DNA from: Perilla frutescens
Lineage: Eukaryota; Streptophyta; Magnoliopsida; Lamiales; Lamiaceae
Direction of reading: 5' to 3'
DNA: 64,000 nucleotides
Assembly (NCBI GenBank): GCA_026008535.1
Contig: BRKX01000006.1
Span: 34,026,664-34,090,663, forward strand
The notes beneath the pieces are model-generated. The model did not search any database and was not told the DNA's origin. It saw nothing but the letters and a program-made list of their open reading frames with translations. Of the stretch, positions 1-10,077 are shown piece by piece; the stretch's first letter is position 1, and each line of letters starts with the position of its first letter. Made by a program: the position numbers and the translations under genes.

Positions 1-350
1 CGTCTTGATTATGTTTATAATGCTCTGATATAACAGGCTCTGATACTTGAAGTTTGAATGTGCAATAATGCTCTGATATTTGGATAAAAGCATACCAGTT
101 TGAATGCTCTGATTAACTGAATAAAAGCATGCCCAAAATGAAAGAATGCTCTGAAATTTGAAGTCTAAATGCTCTAACACTTAAATTTCATGCTACCTTG
201 AATGCTTTGATACTTGAATGATTTCATGAATCAAATTTGCTCTAATTTTGAGAAGCTGCTTAAGCAAACTACAGTATGTATATCAAACGTACATTTGCAG
301 ATTTTCCATCATCATAGACAAAGTTTTGATATCATCAAAAAGGGGGAAAT
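1..350 (+). mobile_element. 3' end of Sirevirus-like internal region, noncoding
   Basis: This AT-rich stretch lies directly before a polypurine tract and an LTR, so it is the 3' untranslated end of a Ty1/copia element whose body lies left of the window. No ORF of note is present. A degenerate motif close to ATGCTCTGA recurs roughly every 25 to 50 bases between about 20 and 240. The Sirevirus assignment rests on the LTR that follows and is an inference. Confidence 0.75.
337..350 (+). other. Polypurine tract of the Sirevirus-like element
   Basis: The purine run AAAAAGGGGGAAAT sits immediately before TGTTAGG, the LTR start. It is the usual plus-strand primer position of an LTR retrotransposon and fixes the orientation of the element as plus. 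Confidence 0.85.
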
Positions 351-846
351 TGTTAGGAAAACCTATTAAGGTACCTCTAGATTAGGTTTTGATGAGATGT
401 CAAAATTAGTTATGAAAAACTGACAAAAAATCAAGTTGTAGATCTGACCTGACCAATCTAGAACATCAAAAAGGAACTGAAGAAAAGCTAAAGTCAACCA
501 ATCTGGAGAATGGTCTACAAGCTGAAGGATACATCAACCAGTCAGAAGTCAACTCAACTAAGGAGTCAAAAAGTCGAACCAGTCGAAACAGACTGACAAC
601 TAAGTCAGCTGAGCTGAGGGAGAAAAGAGTCAACTAAGGCTGAAGGAACTGATAAGAGATCAGTTTAGACTAAAGACTGGAAGTATCCAACTGATGGCCA
701 AACTGAGGTAAACAAGACAAATCAGCTAAAGGCCAGAACTGAAGTCAGCCAACTTGTGATTAGTCAAGCTGACAGGAAAGCTCAAGAGAAATTAGTCAAG
801 CTAACAAGCTAGCCAAGAAGTGGAGATCAGTCCAACTATAGAAACA

Positions 847-1022
847 AAGCTCAAAACCGCCAACTGGAGCAATGGCCAAACTGAGCTGACAAGCTCAAAA
901 CCGCCAACTGGAGTAATGGCCAAACTGAGCTGACAAGCTCAAAACTGCCAACTGGAGTAACGGCCAATCTGAGCTGACAAGCTTAAAACTACCAACTGGA
1001 GCAATGACCGAACTGAACAGAC
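847..1022. repeat. 44-bp tandem repeat, four units, inside the Sirevirus LTR
   Basis: Four contiguous 44-bp units start at 847, 891, 935 and 979. Each begins AAGCTCAAAACYGCCAACTG or a close variant, and each holds an ACTGAGCTGAC-like segment. Units 1 to 3 differ at a few positions and unit 4 is more diverged. The repeats end about 250 bp upstream of the LTR TATA box, the position of enhancer-like repeats in some plant LTRs; that role is inferred. Confidence 0.9.
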
Positions 1023-1268
1023 AAGTTGAGTACTGCTAATTGGAACTGAAAACTGAAGCCAGAGAACCCTGGAGTTATTGCTCAAATCGGCGAATCTTGA
1101 AATAAATGCTCCAACGGAAATCCTGGAATTAAATATCCAATGAAGATCGATTGACAGAGTAACGGCTACTTCAATCAAAAGCTCCAGCGATCAATAAAGA
1201 CCGTCTACCATTGATGAGCCAACAGAGCCACCGATCGATGGAACTCAACGGTCATAAAATCACTCCTC

Positions 1269-1276
1269 TATAAAAG
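1269..1276 (+). promoter_or_regulatory. TATA box of the Sirevirus LTR
   Basis: TATAAAAG occurs in the middle of the LTR after an AT-poor stretch, the expected position of the U3/R promoter. No other TATA-like string of this quality was noticed in the LTR. Confidence 0.65.
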
Positions 1277-2030
1277 ACGAGTGAATCAGAGTTTAAACAA
1301 ATTTTCGCCTTCACAACTTTCGCATATACATTCTTGAAATATTCAAGCAAGAGCTTTTCTTTCTCCCTCTAACTCAAGCTCTAGTTCAGCATTTAATAAA
1401 AACTGCGAGAGTCCAACTGAGAAGAAGAATTCACAGAGTCAAGATATTCAGCCAGCTGTTGACGATCCAGCCAGGGTAGCCTTCTCAGTTTCAACTATAC
1501 AATGATCAACTACCCAGCTCAATTGAAGGAGCACATCAGTTGATACCCCCTGTTCAAGACTAATCTGTTGAAGATCGAAAGAGATCTAAAACCTTGTAAA
1601 GATGACAATAACACCTACCTTCCTAGCGAGCAGTTAGGGACTTCAAGTGTGAGCCGTCGACCCGGTGAGGTAGCGAGCAGTTACCAGGTTCAGCCAACTG
1701 TCCTTCATTGTGTAATTTGTAAAGAAACTCAAGTTATATAGTGAAATTTCCCTTCTGCGGAAGGAAGAGAGGACGTAGAAGTTTGAGACTTCGAACCTCT
1801 ATAAATCACTTGTGTGTTGTACTGTTTTAGTTATTGCATATCTTTGAACTGCACACACAATCTCACACAAGCTGCACTCAAGCTGTCTTAACTGATCAAT
1901 AAGTTTGTGCATAGATAAGTTTCTCTAAAGCGAGTCAAAGGGCCCCTATTATTCCGCATTTAAAGTGAAAGTTTTTAATCAGTTTATTCACCCACCCTCT
2001 AAACTGATATCGACTCGCTCGGGACCAACA

Positions 2031-2890
2031 CAACTCCTTGTCCTTAGGCACACAAATTCTTCCACCAATCATGAGAGTACCATTTCTATCTAACGCAAAG
2101 CCATTCAAACTTCCCCCAACTCCTTGAGTTCTTATCTTTTGTAAAAATTCATTGCTCTCTTGGGCTTTTTTTATTCGATCTCGTAAAGTGGGCTGAATCA
2201 CTAGTGCTGCTAACACAGCCTTTGTTGTACCCGGTGTCACTATTTCTAGACTCAATCTTTCAAAATCCTTAATTAATGAATCTTGTTGAGTCAGCTTTGA
2301 TGATGACTGTCTCTCACTCTTTCTACTGAGTGCATCAGCTACCACATTTACCTTTCACGGGTGATACTGAATGGAGCAATCATAAACCTTTACGAGCTCT
2401 AACCACCTTCTTTGTCTCATATTGAGCTCTTTTTGTGTGAAGAATTACTTCAAACTCTTATGATCAGTGAAAATCTCACACTTAGCTCCATACAGGTAAT
2501 GCCTCCAAATCTTAAGAGCATGTACCACTGCTGCCAACTCTAAATCATGTGTGGGGTAGTTGTGCTCGTATGTCTTTAGCTGTCTGGATGTATAAGCAAT
2601 AACCTTTCCTTTTTGCATCAACACACACCCCAATCCTTGTTTTGACGCATCAGTGTAAATAATGAACTCATTGGAATCATCAGGAATAGTTAACATCGGA
2701 GTTGTTGTCAACCTCCGTTTTAGCTCTTGAAAACTTTGCTCACAATTCTTAATCCATTTAAACTCTATTCCTTTCCTTGTCAATTGTGTCATCGGACCAA
2801 CTACCTTAGAAAAATCCTTGATAAATCACCGATAATATCCACCAAGTCCTAAAAAACTTCTCACTTCACCAGCATTTGTGGGGGCTTTCC
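2031..2890 (-). pseudogene. gypsy pol fragment: RNase H and start of integrase
   Basis: The minus strand encodes a gypsy RNase H (YTDASKQGLGCVL, then LELAAVVHALKIWRHYLYG and TDHKSLK) followed by the linker VVADALSRKS and the stretch leading to the integrase zinc finger (GGRICVPKDKEL). It is cut at 2031 by the Sirevirus LTR before the HHCC finger is reached. An in-frame stop lies before VVADALSRKS, and the right end (2886-2890, TTTCC) is the target site of the younger gypsy. This is the downstream half of the pol whose gag-RT half is at 12539-14880. Product, if any, would be non-functional. Confidence 0.88.
2886..2890. repeat. Target-site duplication TTTCC, left copy
   Basis: TTTCC directly precedes the LTR starting at 2891 and recurs directly after the LTR ending at 12533. 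With one copy removed, the older pol reads through in frame as a typical ...RSFLGL... connection segment. Confidence 0.95.
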
Positions 2891-3291
2891 TGTGGCACCC
2901 TCAAACGGATGTAGAAGAACAGACTACCAATGTGAGTGTGCCTTGTATTTTTTTTTGAAATAGAATAGAAAAGTATTGAATCACTCGAGAAAGGATAAGA
3001 TTTACTTTCACACATAATTTACATAGTTATATTAAGGGAAGAAAGAGTACTCTGAAGTCAAAAGAGTACACCAGGGAAAATAAAAGTTTATATACAATCA
3101 AAACGGTGAACTTCGAAGTAGTTTCACGCTTGAACAAAAATAGAGTCAAAAGGTGGTGCGAAAAGCTTATAAACAAAAGGCCATCAGGTCGTCATCCATA
3201 TACATAGACCCACATGAACTCTTGAAAACTCCACGCCCCGCACCAAGCACTTTCATGCTTCATCAGAATCACCTACAATGCATGAACTACA

Positions 3292-3305
3292 TGAGCTAAA
3301 ACTCA
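3292..3305 (-). other. Conserved LTR inverted repeat (3' LTR of young element)
   Basis: TGAG...CTCA separated by six bases lies about 400 bp from the sense 3' end of the LTR; a sense TAGGTGA follows about 20 bp downstream. It is homologous to the stronger inverted repeat in the array LTRs. See the finding on the shared hairpin module. Confidence 0.6.
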
Positions 3306-3514
3306 GTAAGCAGAAATCATGCATGCGACCTCATACACAACGCATAAAGAAGACACCACACCATGACTAATGCTCGTGATATAAAATATTTTCATCTCAA
3401 AAGTATTTTCACTGTTTAGGAACTTGGCTCCCTTCACCAGACACCAACATTAGTCATGAGCTCATAATATATTCAATATCACTTGGCCATAATGTGATTA
3501 GTGCACTCATGTGG

Positions 3515-3706
3515 CTCATCCTTCCTGGACCCCAAGGGACACGCCCCTTGCCTGTTCCCTTTGATCCCACATAAAAGTCATCCCACATAAGCCACTCATC
3601 ACCTCAAAGGTGCAGTCGAAGTGGACCATCCTCCCTGGACCCCAAGGGACACGCCCCCTGCCTGTTCCCTTTGATCCCGCATGGAAGTCATCCCACTCGA
3701 GGCACA
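3515..3706. repeat. 110-bp imperfect tandem duplication within the LTR
   Basis: Two units 110 bp apart share CTGGACCCCAAGGGACACGC, then CCTGTTCCCTTTGATCCC and AAGTCATCCCAC. The same duplication is at 10702-10893 in the other LTR, and a related pair is present in all four array LTRs, so it predates the split of the two families. It creates small ORFs on both strands that I do not regard as genes. Confidence 0.85.
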
Positions 3707-5346
3707 AATATCAACACAGCACAACACGGGCTGGTGGTGACCAATCCCAAACAAAACATTTTCTCTCTCTCAAAATCATTTCATGCATGCAAATCGATAA
3801 TATCTACATGACGTGCATGCATATGCTCGTGATCATGTACAAGATATTCAATGCAAATAGATAGAACGCCACAAATATATTATACCACACATTTATGAGG
3901 TAATAAATTATAACAGCACAATAGTAAATAATAATCACATATAATCAAATAATAATATATTCATGCATTGTAATTGCAAATGGATTTCTACTTACCTGAA
4001 GTCCAATGTTTGTAATATTTGAGATCCTAAAACCCGCACTTTTCACTAAAATTTATTCAAAATATATTACAATATCAATATACAAAGTATTAAATTAAAC
4101 AATAATAACTAACTAATTTAATGTAATTATTTCTTTCTTAATACAAGTATCAATTTTAACTTCTAACAATTCATTCTTTAGGGAGTTTTCATTAAAAATA
4201 TCACGTTATACTCACAAACAAGCCATTATACTTATCCTACACAATAATTGATTACAGTTTCAATTATTCGAATAGAATTTAACTAACCATCTTTAAACCT
4301 AATACTAAAATTCTTTCATTTCTTTAAAACACATTTCGACTAAAAACAAATTAGTAGCAATTTTATTCCAGGCCCGTGTATATATATTCACTTAGCACTA
4401 CATATACTAATAAAATGCATCTTAATTTAAATATCTAATATCCAATATTGCAAATATTATAAACTATTAAATTACTCAGAATCAAAAGAAACCTAAATAT
4501 TAGGATTATCAATTTGAGCTCCAATTTCCATATATAAAATTAATTCCACCTTAATATAAAACAAAACAATTTATACACACCATGGCCTAGGCTTCGGGAA
4601 TATAACTAAGTGATCAAAAATATAATTAGTTGGATCACTAATCTAATAAACTTTGAAACAATATAATCTGTAACTATCTTTTGTTTTAATTATTATTATT
4701 AGGAAAACTAACCACAAGCTAGAATAATTTAATTTGCTTAATAATTCTATTTAAACTAACCTGGTTCGCACAGACTAGCTTTTCAAGCCTTGTTTGTTTA
4801 ATTTCAGAATAATTGATTATAGAATTTGTACTTTGGTTAAATAGATAAAGCTTTCCCCAAAACCTCAAGTATACGTGTACTTGCTACACAAATTTAATTG
4901 TAAGATGCTACACCTATCAATTAATCATCACACGTGTATCTATATGGTAAATTCATGTTTCTTTCCTTTTTATTTTACTACTTATCTAATATATATCCAT
5001 TTATAATCATATGCTATATTAATTTATAAATCAATCTTTTTATAATAATATATTATTTACACTTCAATACATATATAGTCATATCTTCTAACTCTTTCAT
5101 GTGTGTATATCATAATATATATATACACTACTTGACATGTATAATTACTCAAAAGTGATTTATATTATTAAATAAAAATAAAAATATACTATAACTTATT
5201 TTACTTTTATCTCTATGGCCTACAATCATAATCATGTTAACACATATATCTATATAAATGCAATTTCATGAAAATAGGCACATAATATTTATATGAAACT
5301 TATATAAATTTAGGAAGCATTGAGTAGTGAAAACACGGATACTACA

Positions 5347-5361
5347 TCCATCCCTCCTTAT
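5347..5361 (-). other. Polypurine tract of the young Tekay-like element
   Basis: In the minus direction AAGGAGGGATGGA abuts the 3' LTR start at 5346. Just upstream is the block TTCGAGGACGAAATTTTTAT, which also precedes the polypurine tract of the tandem-array element, a strong sign of common origin. Confidence 0.88.
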
Positions 5362-5386
5362 AAAAATTTCGTCCTCGAAATTTTAC

Positions 5387-6313
5387 TTACCTGAATAGTT
5401 CTGGATACTTATCTCTCATTTCCTCTTCTCTTTCCCATGTAGCTTCTTCTACCAATTGATTTCTCCACAATACTTTAACTAAGGGGATACTTTTATTTCT
5501 AAGTTGCTTTACCTCTCGAAGAAGAATCCTAACTGGTATCTCTTTGTAACTCAAATCTTCTTTCAGTTCTATTGGTGTATCTTTTAGAACATGAGATGGA
5601 TTCGCCACATATTTTCTCAACATTGACACATGAAATACGTTATGTATCTGTGACATGTGCGTGGGTAGCTGAAGTTTATACGCAACCTCTCCAACTCTTT
5701 CAGTAATAGTAAATGGGCCAATATATCTTGGACTGAGCTTCCCTTTCTTTCCAAATCTCATAATTCCTTTCATTGGAGCAACTTTTAAAAACACTTGATC
5801 CCCTATTTCAAACTCCAGCACTCTTCTTCTCCGGTCCGCGTAACTCTTTTGTCGACTCTGAGCAGCTTTCATTCTGCTTCTAATTTGTGATACAGCTTCA
5901 ACCATCTCTTGGACCATATCTGGACCCAAAAGTTTTCTTTCTCCAACCTCATCCCAATGAACTGGGGATCTACACTTCCTTCCATACAATGCTTCATAGG
6001 GTGCCATTCCAATGGTAGATTGATAGCTGTTATTATATGAAAATTCAATCAAAGGTAAAAACTTGCTCCATTGACCATTAAAATCTAGAACACATGCTCT
6101 GAGCATATCTTCCAAGGTCTGTATAGTTCGTTCTGATTGTCCGTCTGTCTGTGGATGATAAGCTGTGCTGAAAGATAATTGTGTCCCCAGAGCCCTCTGC
6201 AAACTTTTCCAAAAAGTAGATAAAAATCTTGAATCCCTGTCCGAGACAATTGATAGTGGTACTCCATGAAGTCTCACTATTTCTTGTATATATATCTGGG
6301 CTAAACGATCCAT
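5387..6313 (-). CDS. Pol C-terminal part: integrase core end and chromodomain-like tail
   Basis: This 308-codon frame continues the integrase after a one-base shift at 6400-6405; it is open upstream of its first Met to the shift point. It holds the second catalytic Asp (SDRDSRF) and the Glu (HPQTDGQSE) of the DDE triad, then a GPFTITERVG / HNVFHVSMLRKYV segment typical of gypsy integrase tails. The end (LRNKSIPLVKVLW...EEATWE) is the chromodomain-like region of Tekay/Del chromoviruses, thought to direct integration to particular chromatin. It stops about 40 bp before the polypurine tract. On its own it lacks the zinc finger and the first catalytic Asp, so it depends on the upstream frame. Confidence 0.9.
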   Translation of the reverse strand: MDRLAQIYIQEIVRLHGVPLSIVSDRDSRFLSTFWKSLQRALGTQLSFSTAYHPQTDGQSERTIQTLEDMLRACVLDFNGQWSKFLPLIEFSYNNSYQSTIGMAPYEALYGRKCRSPVHWDEVGERKLLGPDMVQEMVEAVSQIRSRMKAAQSRQKSYADRRRRVLEFEIGDQVFLKVAPMKGIMRFGKKGKLSPRYIGPFTITERVGEVAYKLQLPTHMSQIHNVFHVSMLRKYVANPSHVLKDTPIELKEDLSYKEIPVRILLREVKQLRNKSIPLVKVLWRNQLVEEATWEREEEMRDKYPELFR

Positions 6314-6383
6314 AGGGTATGTTGATGAGATAGGAAGAAAATGAGCTGATTTGGTTAATCGATCAATTATAACCCAAATAGCA

Positions 6384-9300
6384 TCATGACCTTTGACCGT
6401 TTTTTGGTAATCCTACCACAAAATCCATTGTGATCCTCTCCCATTTCCATTCTGGAACTAACAATGGCTGCAAAGTTCCTGCTGGTCTTTGGTGTTCTGC
6501 TTTTATCTGCTGACATGTTAAACATTGTTCAACGTGCTGAGTGACATCTCTTTTCAGACCTGGCCACCAATAATGCATTCTCAAATCTCTATACATCTTA
6601 GTAGCACCAGGATGGACTGAATACAGCGTTGAATGTGCCTCCTTCAAAATTTCTTCTCGGGTTTCCTTCTTATCAGGTACACAAATTCGACTTTTAAAGC
6701 ATAACACACCATCTTCAGATAATGTAAAGTCAGAACGTACCCCTGATATGACCTTCTTTATTTCTTTATCTAAGTACTCATCATTTGGTTGACCTTCTCG
6801 TATCTTGTCAATTAAGGTAGGTCGGATTGTTAAAGATGTCAACTTAGCTTCAACTGATTCATGGTCCAAAACTTCCACACCCATCTTCTGCAAGTCGACT
6901 AGCTCTTGCTTTTGCATAGAACTTATGGTCGTAGTTGCCCCACCTTGAATGGATTTTCTACTCAAAGCATCAGCTACAACATTAGCTTTACCAGGATGAT
7001 AATTGATCACACAGTCATAATCTTTCACCAATTCTAACCATCTCCTTTGCCTCATGTTCAATTCTTTTTGGGTGAATAAATATTTTAAACTCTTGTGGTC
7101 AGTATAGATTTCACACCGTTCTCCATAAAGATAATGCCTCCAAATTTTCAGTGCGAATACCACTGCAGCTAGCTCCAAATCATGCGTTGGATAATTCTTC
7201 TCATATTCTTTCAATTGTCTGGATGCATATGCTATTACCTTGCCATTTTGCATCAATACGCAACCTAGACCATTCTTTGAGGCATCACTATACACCACAA
7301 AACCTCCAATACCAATTGGAATAGATAGAATTGGTGACGTTGTCAACTTTTTTTTCAACTCCTGAAAACTTTTCTCACAGGCTTCTGTCCATTTAAATTC
7401 CACACTATTTCTAGTTAACTGTGTCATAGGAGAGGCAATCTTTGAGAATCCTTCAACAAATCTACGATAGTATCCCGCAAGGCCGAGAAAACTACGTACT
7501 TCTGAAGGATTTGTTGGATGAGGCCAATTATTTATGGCTTCAACTTTGCTTGGATCCACTGATATTCCCATACCTGATATGATATGTCCCAAGAATATCA
7601 CTTGGTCTAACCAAAATTCACACTTCTTGAATTTTGCATACAATTGTTTTGCTTTCAGCACCTCCAACACCAACCTTAAATGTACTGCATGCTCCTCTTT
7701 ATTTCTAGAGTATATTAGGATGTCATCGATAAAGACTATAACAAATTTATCTAAATAGTCTTTGAATACTCTATTCATCAAATCCATGAATGCTGCAGGA
7801 GCATTGGTTAGCCCAAAAGGCATAACCAAGAACTCATAATGACCATACCTCGTGCTGAATGCCGTTTTAGGAATATCTTCCTCCTTTACCTTCAATTGAT
7901 GGTACCCTGAACGTAAGTCAATCTTCGAGAACACAGATGCTCCTTGAAGCTGATCAAACAAATCATCAATCCTGGGCAAAGGATATTTATTCTTTACCGT
8001 AACTTTATTTAGTTCTCGATAATCTATACACATTCTTAAAGTACCATCCTTCTTTCGAACAAACAAAACTGGAGCACCCCACGGTGAAAAGCTAGGCCTT
8101 ATAAAACCTTTTTCAAGTAGATCTTGGAGTTGTATCTTCAATTCCTTCAACTCAGTTGGCGCCATTCTATAGGGAGTTCTAGATATTGGAGCAGTTCCTG
8201 GATGAAGGTCAATAACAAATTCTATTTCTCGATCAGGTGGTAATCCTTGAAGATCATCTGGAAACACTTCAGGGTATTCTTGAACAATCGGTACCTCACT
8301 AGGTAGGGAATGACCCCGATCCTCAATATTCATAACACTTACCAAATACCCTTCACATCCTTTATCTAAAAGCTTTTGCGCTTTCACCGCTGAGATTAGA
8401 GGAAATTTGAGTTTCTTTGGAATCCCAACAAAAGAAAATGGCTTTTCTCCAGGTGGTTGGAATGTTACTTCTTTCTTCTTGCAGTCTATACTCGCGTAAT
8501 ATTTTGATAACCAATCCATTCCCAAGATGACATCATAGTCATTCATCGCAAAAACTATCAAATCTGCACATAACTCCCTATTTCCTATGGGAATAGAACA
8601 AGCCCTCAAAATTTGACTAGTTTTCTTCGACTCACCCGAAGGTATCATTATGTTATAACTAGTTGCAGCAATATCAGGTATCCTACCCAACCTCTTCACA
8701 TACTCAGTGGATGCAAATGAATGCGTAGCTCCCGAATCAAATAATACAAATGTTGGAATTCCAAAGATAGAAATCTTACCTGTAACAACAGATGGGTTCG
8801 TCTCTGCATCATCTTTAGTAATAGTAAACGCCCTAGCCAGTACCTTCTTTTGCGCATTGGGATTAGACTCGGGGCAAGCTTTGACAACATGACCAGGTTT
8901 TCCACACTTGAAGCAGCTACGAGATTCTGCATAACATCTTCCTGAGTGTTGTTCACCGCATGCCGGGCATGTAGGTTGCACCGCAGGTGCCTTACCCTGA
9001 TCTGTTCGTTGGCGTTTGTTTTGATCCCATGATTGTTGCCCCTGTCTTGGTTGAAACTTTGGTCTCTGGCCCTGAGGAAAAGGTTGTGTTTTTCTTTCAC
9101 CTCCAGCCCACCTTTGACCTTGCCCTTGTCCTTGCCTAAGCTGACGTCGCATTTCTTGAGCACGGAAGATCCTGAGTTCAGCTTGTTCAGCAACTAAAGC
9201 TCGTTCGGCAATTTGTGAGTATGTTGCTCCTTGAACTCCTGTCATACTCACATCTCTATACAGTTCTGGCTTCAGTCCTTCAAGAAATCTCTCAGCTTTA

Positions 9301-9908
9301 AGTGCCTCAGTGTTAATCATATGCGTCGCAAACCTAGATAATTGTTCAAATTTTCGAATATAATCTCCAACCGTCATGTTCCCCTGTCTAAGTTGTATAA
9401 ACTCATTCATTTTCAACGCACGAATAGGGGCTGTGAAATATTTGTTCCTGAATAACTCTTTGAATCTTTCCCAACTCATGGCAGCAACATCTTCAATGCT
9501 CGTTACAGTATCCCACCAGTGTCCTGCACTCCCACGTAGCATAAAAGTGGCACATATAACTTTTTCATCTTCAGGAATTCTACTATACTTGAACATGTTC
9601 TCTAACGTTCTCAGCCAATCTTCCGCATAAGTAGGATCCACCGCATCCTCAAAAGTCGGAGGATTTAGTTTTCTAAATCTTTCCCCAACCATTTCCACAT
9701 GGTTAGCTTGATGGCATACTCGATTCTCATCATCCACACCCTGTCGATTTGCCTCCCTCTGCTGGATAAGCTCCTGAATTTGTCCAGACTGCCTTTCCAC
9801 AAGCTCTGTAAGTCGATCAATAATAGCATCTCTATCCATCACTGAATTAGAAGTTCCCTCACCAGATGCTCTCTCACCACTACCACCAATACCTCGACCT
9901 CTCACCAT
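6384..9908 (-). CDS. gag-pol polyprotein, gag to start of integrase core (1174 aa)
   Basis: The frame opens at an ATG soon after the PBS leader. Approximate order: gag core about 75-255; basic Gln-rich linker; CCHC zinc knuckle C332-C335-H340-C345; aspartic protease DSG at 391-393; reverse transcriptase about 590-760 with FIDD at 726-729; RNase H about 870-985 with D875, E912, D937 and D980; integrase HHCC finger about H1092 to C1132; and the first catalytic Asp in MDFVVGLP near 1162. It ends early because a run of six T (6400-6405, plus strand) shifts the frame; the rest of integrase and the chromodomain are at 5387-6313. All key catalytic residues seen are present. A one-frame gag-pol is usual for this lineage, so the break looks like a mutation or a base-call error, not a programmed shift. 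Confidence 0.95.
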   Translation of the reverse strand: MVRGRGIGGSGERASGEGTSNSVMDRDAIIDRLTELVERQSGQIQELIQQREANRQGVDDENRVCHQANHVEMVGERFRKLNPPTFEDAVDPTYAEDWLRTLENMFKYSRIPEDEKVICATFMLRGSAGHWWDTVTSIEDVAAMSWERFKELFRNKYFTAPIRALKMNEFIQLRQGNMTVGDYIRKFEQLSRFATHMINTEALKAERFLEGLKPELYRDVSMTGVQGATYSQIAERALVAEQAELRIFRAQEMRRQLRQGQGQGQRWAGGERKTQPFPQGQRPKFQPRQGQQSWDQNKRQRTDQGKAPAVQPTCPACGEQHSGRCYAESRSCFKCGKPGHVVKACPESNPNAQKKVLARAFTITKDDAETNPSVVTGKISIFGIPTFVLFDSGATHSFASTEYVKRLGRIPDIAATSYNIMIPSGESKKTSQILRACSIPIGNRELCADLIVFAMNDYDVILGMDWLSKYYASIDCKKKEVTFQPPGEKPFSFVGIPKKLKFPLISAVKAQKLLDKGCEGYLVSVMNIEDRGHSLPSEVPIVQEYPEVFPDDLQGLPPDREIEFVIDLHPGTAPISRTPYRMAPTELKELKIQLQDLLEKGFIRPSFSPWGAPVLFVRKKDGTLRMCIDYRELNKVTVKNKYPLPRIDDLFDQLQGASVFSKIDLRSGYHQLKVKEEDIPKTAFSTRYGHYEFLVMPFGLTNAPAAFMDLMNRVFKDYLDKFVIVFIDDILIYSRNKEEHAVHLRLVLEVLKAKQLYAKFKKCEFWLDQVIFLGHIISGMGISVDPSKVEAINNWPHPTNPSEVRSFLGLAGYYRRFVEGFSKIASPMTQLTRNSVEFKWTEACEKSFQELKKKLTTSPILSIPIGIGGFVVYSDASKNGLGCVLMQNGKVIAYASRQLKEYEKNYPTHDLELAAVVFALKIWRHYLYGERCEIYTDHKSLKYLFTQKELNMRQRRWLELVKDYDCVINYHPGKANVVADALSRKSIQGGATTTISSMQKQELVDLQKMGVEVLDHESVEAKLTSLTIRPTLIDKIREGQPNDEYLDKEIKKVISGVRSDFTLSEDGVLCFKSRICVPDKKETREEILKEAHSTLYSVHPGATKMYRDLRMHYWWPGLKRDVTQHVEQCLTCQQIKAEHQRPAGTLQPLLVPEWKWERITMDFVVGLPKNGQRS

Positions 9909-10061
9909 AGTGAAATAACTTATTTATGTAGTCTGATACAAACACAATAAACATAATCTTACAATAAATATAAAAAGAATCGTTCAAATAAAACTTACGG
10001 GCGCGTGTTGCTCCAAAGTCCAGAGATCATGTATATGGATAGTCTACAGAAGTATGACCTG

Positions 10062-10074
10062 GGCTCTGATACCA
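10062..10074 (-). other. Primer binding site, initiator tRNA-Met (young element)
   Basis: In the minus direction TGGTATCAGAGCC follows the 5' LTR end after three bases (GAG). It complements the 3' end of plant initiator tRNA-Met over 12 bases. The stretch 9909-10061 is the untranslated leader; its CTGTAGACTATCCATATACATG-like segment also occurs in the tandem-array leaders. Confidence 0.92.
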
Positions 10075-10077
10075 CTC

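Larger units (their letters stand above)
351..2030 (+). repeat. 3' LTR of a Sirevirus-like Ty1/copia element (1680 bp)
   Basis: The repeat begins TGTTAGG after a polypurine tract and ends GGGACCAACA. Just before the end is a pyrimidine-rich CACCCACCCTCTAAACTGAT stretch of the kind found at Sirevirus LTR ends. The downstream sequence switches at once to minus-strand gypsy pol, so the LTR end is also an insertion boundary; CAACT (2031-2035) is the candidate target duplication, whose mate lies outside the window. A TATA box and a four-unit tandem repeat lie inside. The 5' LTR is not in the window. Confidence 0.85.
2891..5346 (-). repeat. 3' LTR of the young Tekay-like element (2456 bp)
   Basis: In the sense (minus) direction the LTR begins TGTAGTATCC at 5346 and ends GGGTGCCACA at 2891. 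It equals the other LTR in length, and I saw no mismatch by eye. It contains a 110-bp internal duplication (3515-3706) and the inverted repeat at 3292-3305. The middle, about 3860-5340, is very AT-rich and contains no supported ORF. Confidence 0.95.

Noticed and set aside
847..1022. CRISPR-like look of regularly spaced repeats in the Sirevirus LTR
   Set aside because: The 44-bp units are contiguous with no spacers, in a plant LTR. The same reasoning applies to the other tandem repeats in the window.
3516..3864. Short ORFs of 63 and 84 codons on opposite strands, repeated at 10703-11051
   Set aside because: They lie wholly within the LTR, overlap each other, arise from the 110-bp duplication and match no domain; exact recurrence only reflects LTR identity.
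6384..6420. Programmed frameshift between the two pol frames of the young element
   Set aside because: The shift is inside integrase, where such elements keep one frame, and sits in a T6 run. An indel or base-call error explains it better than recoding.
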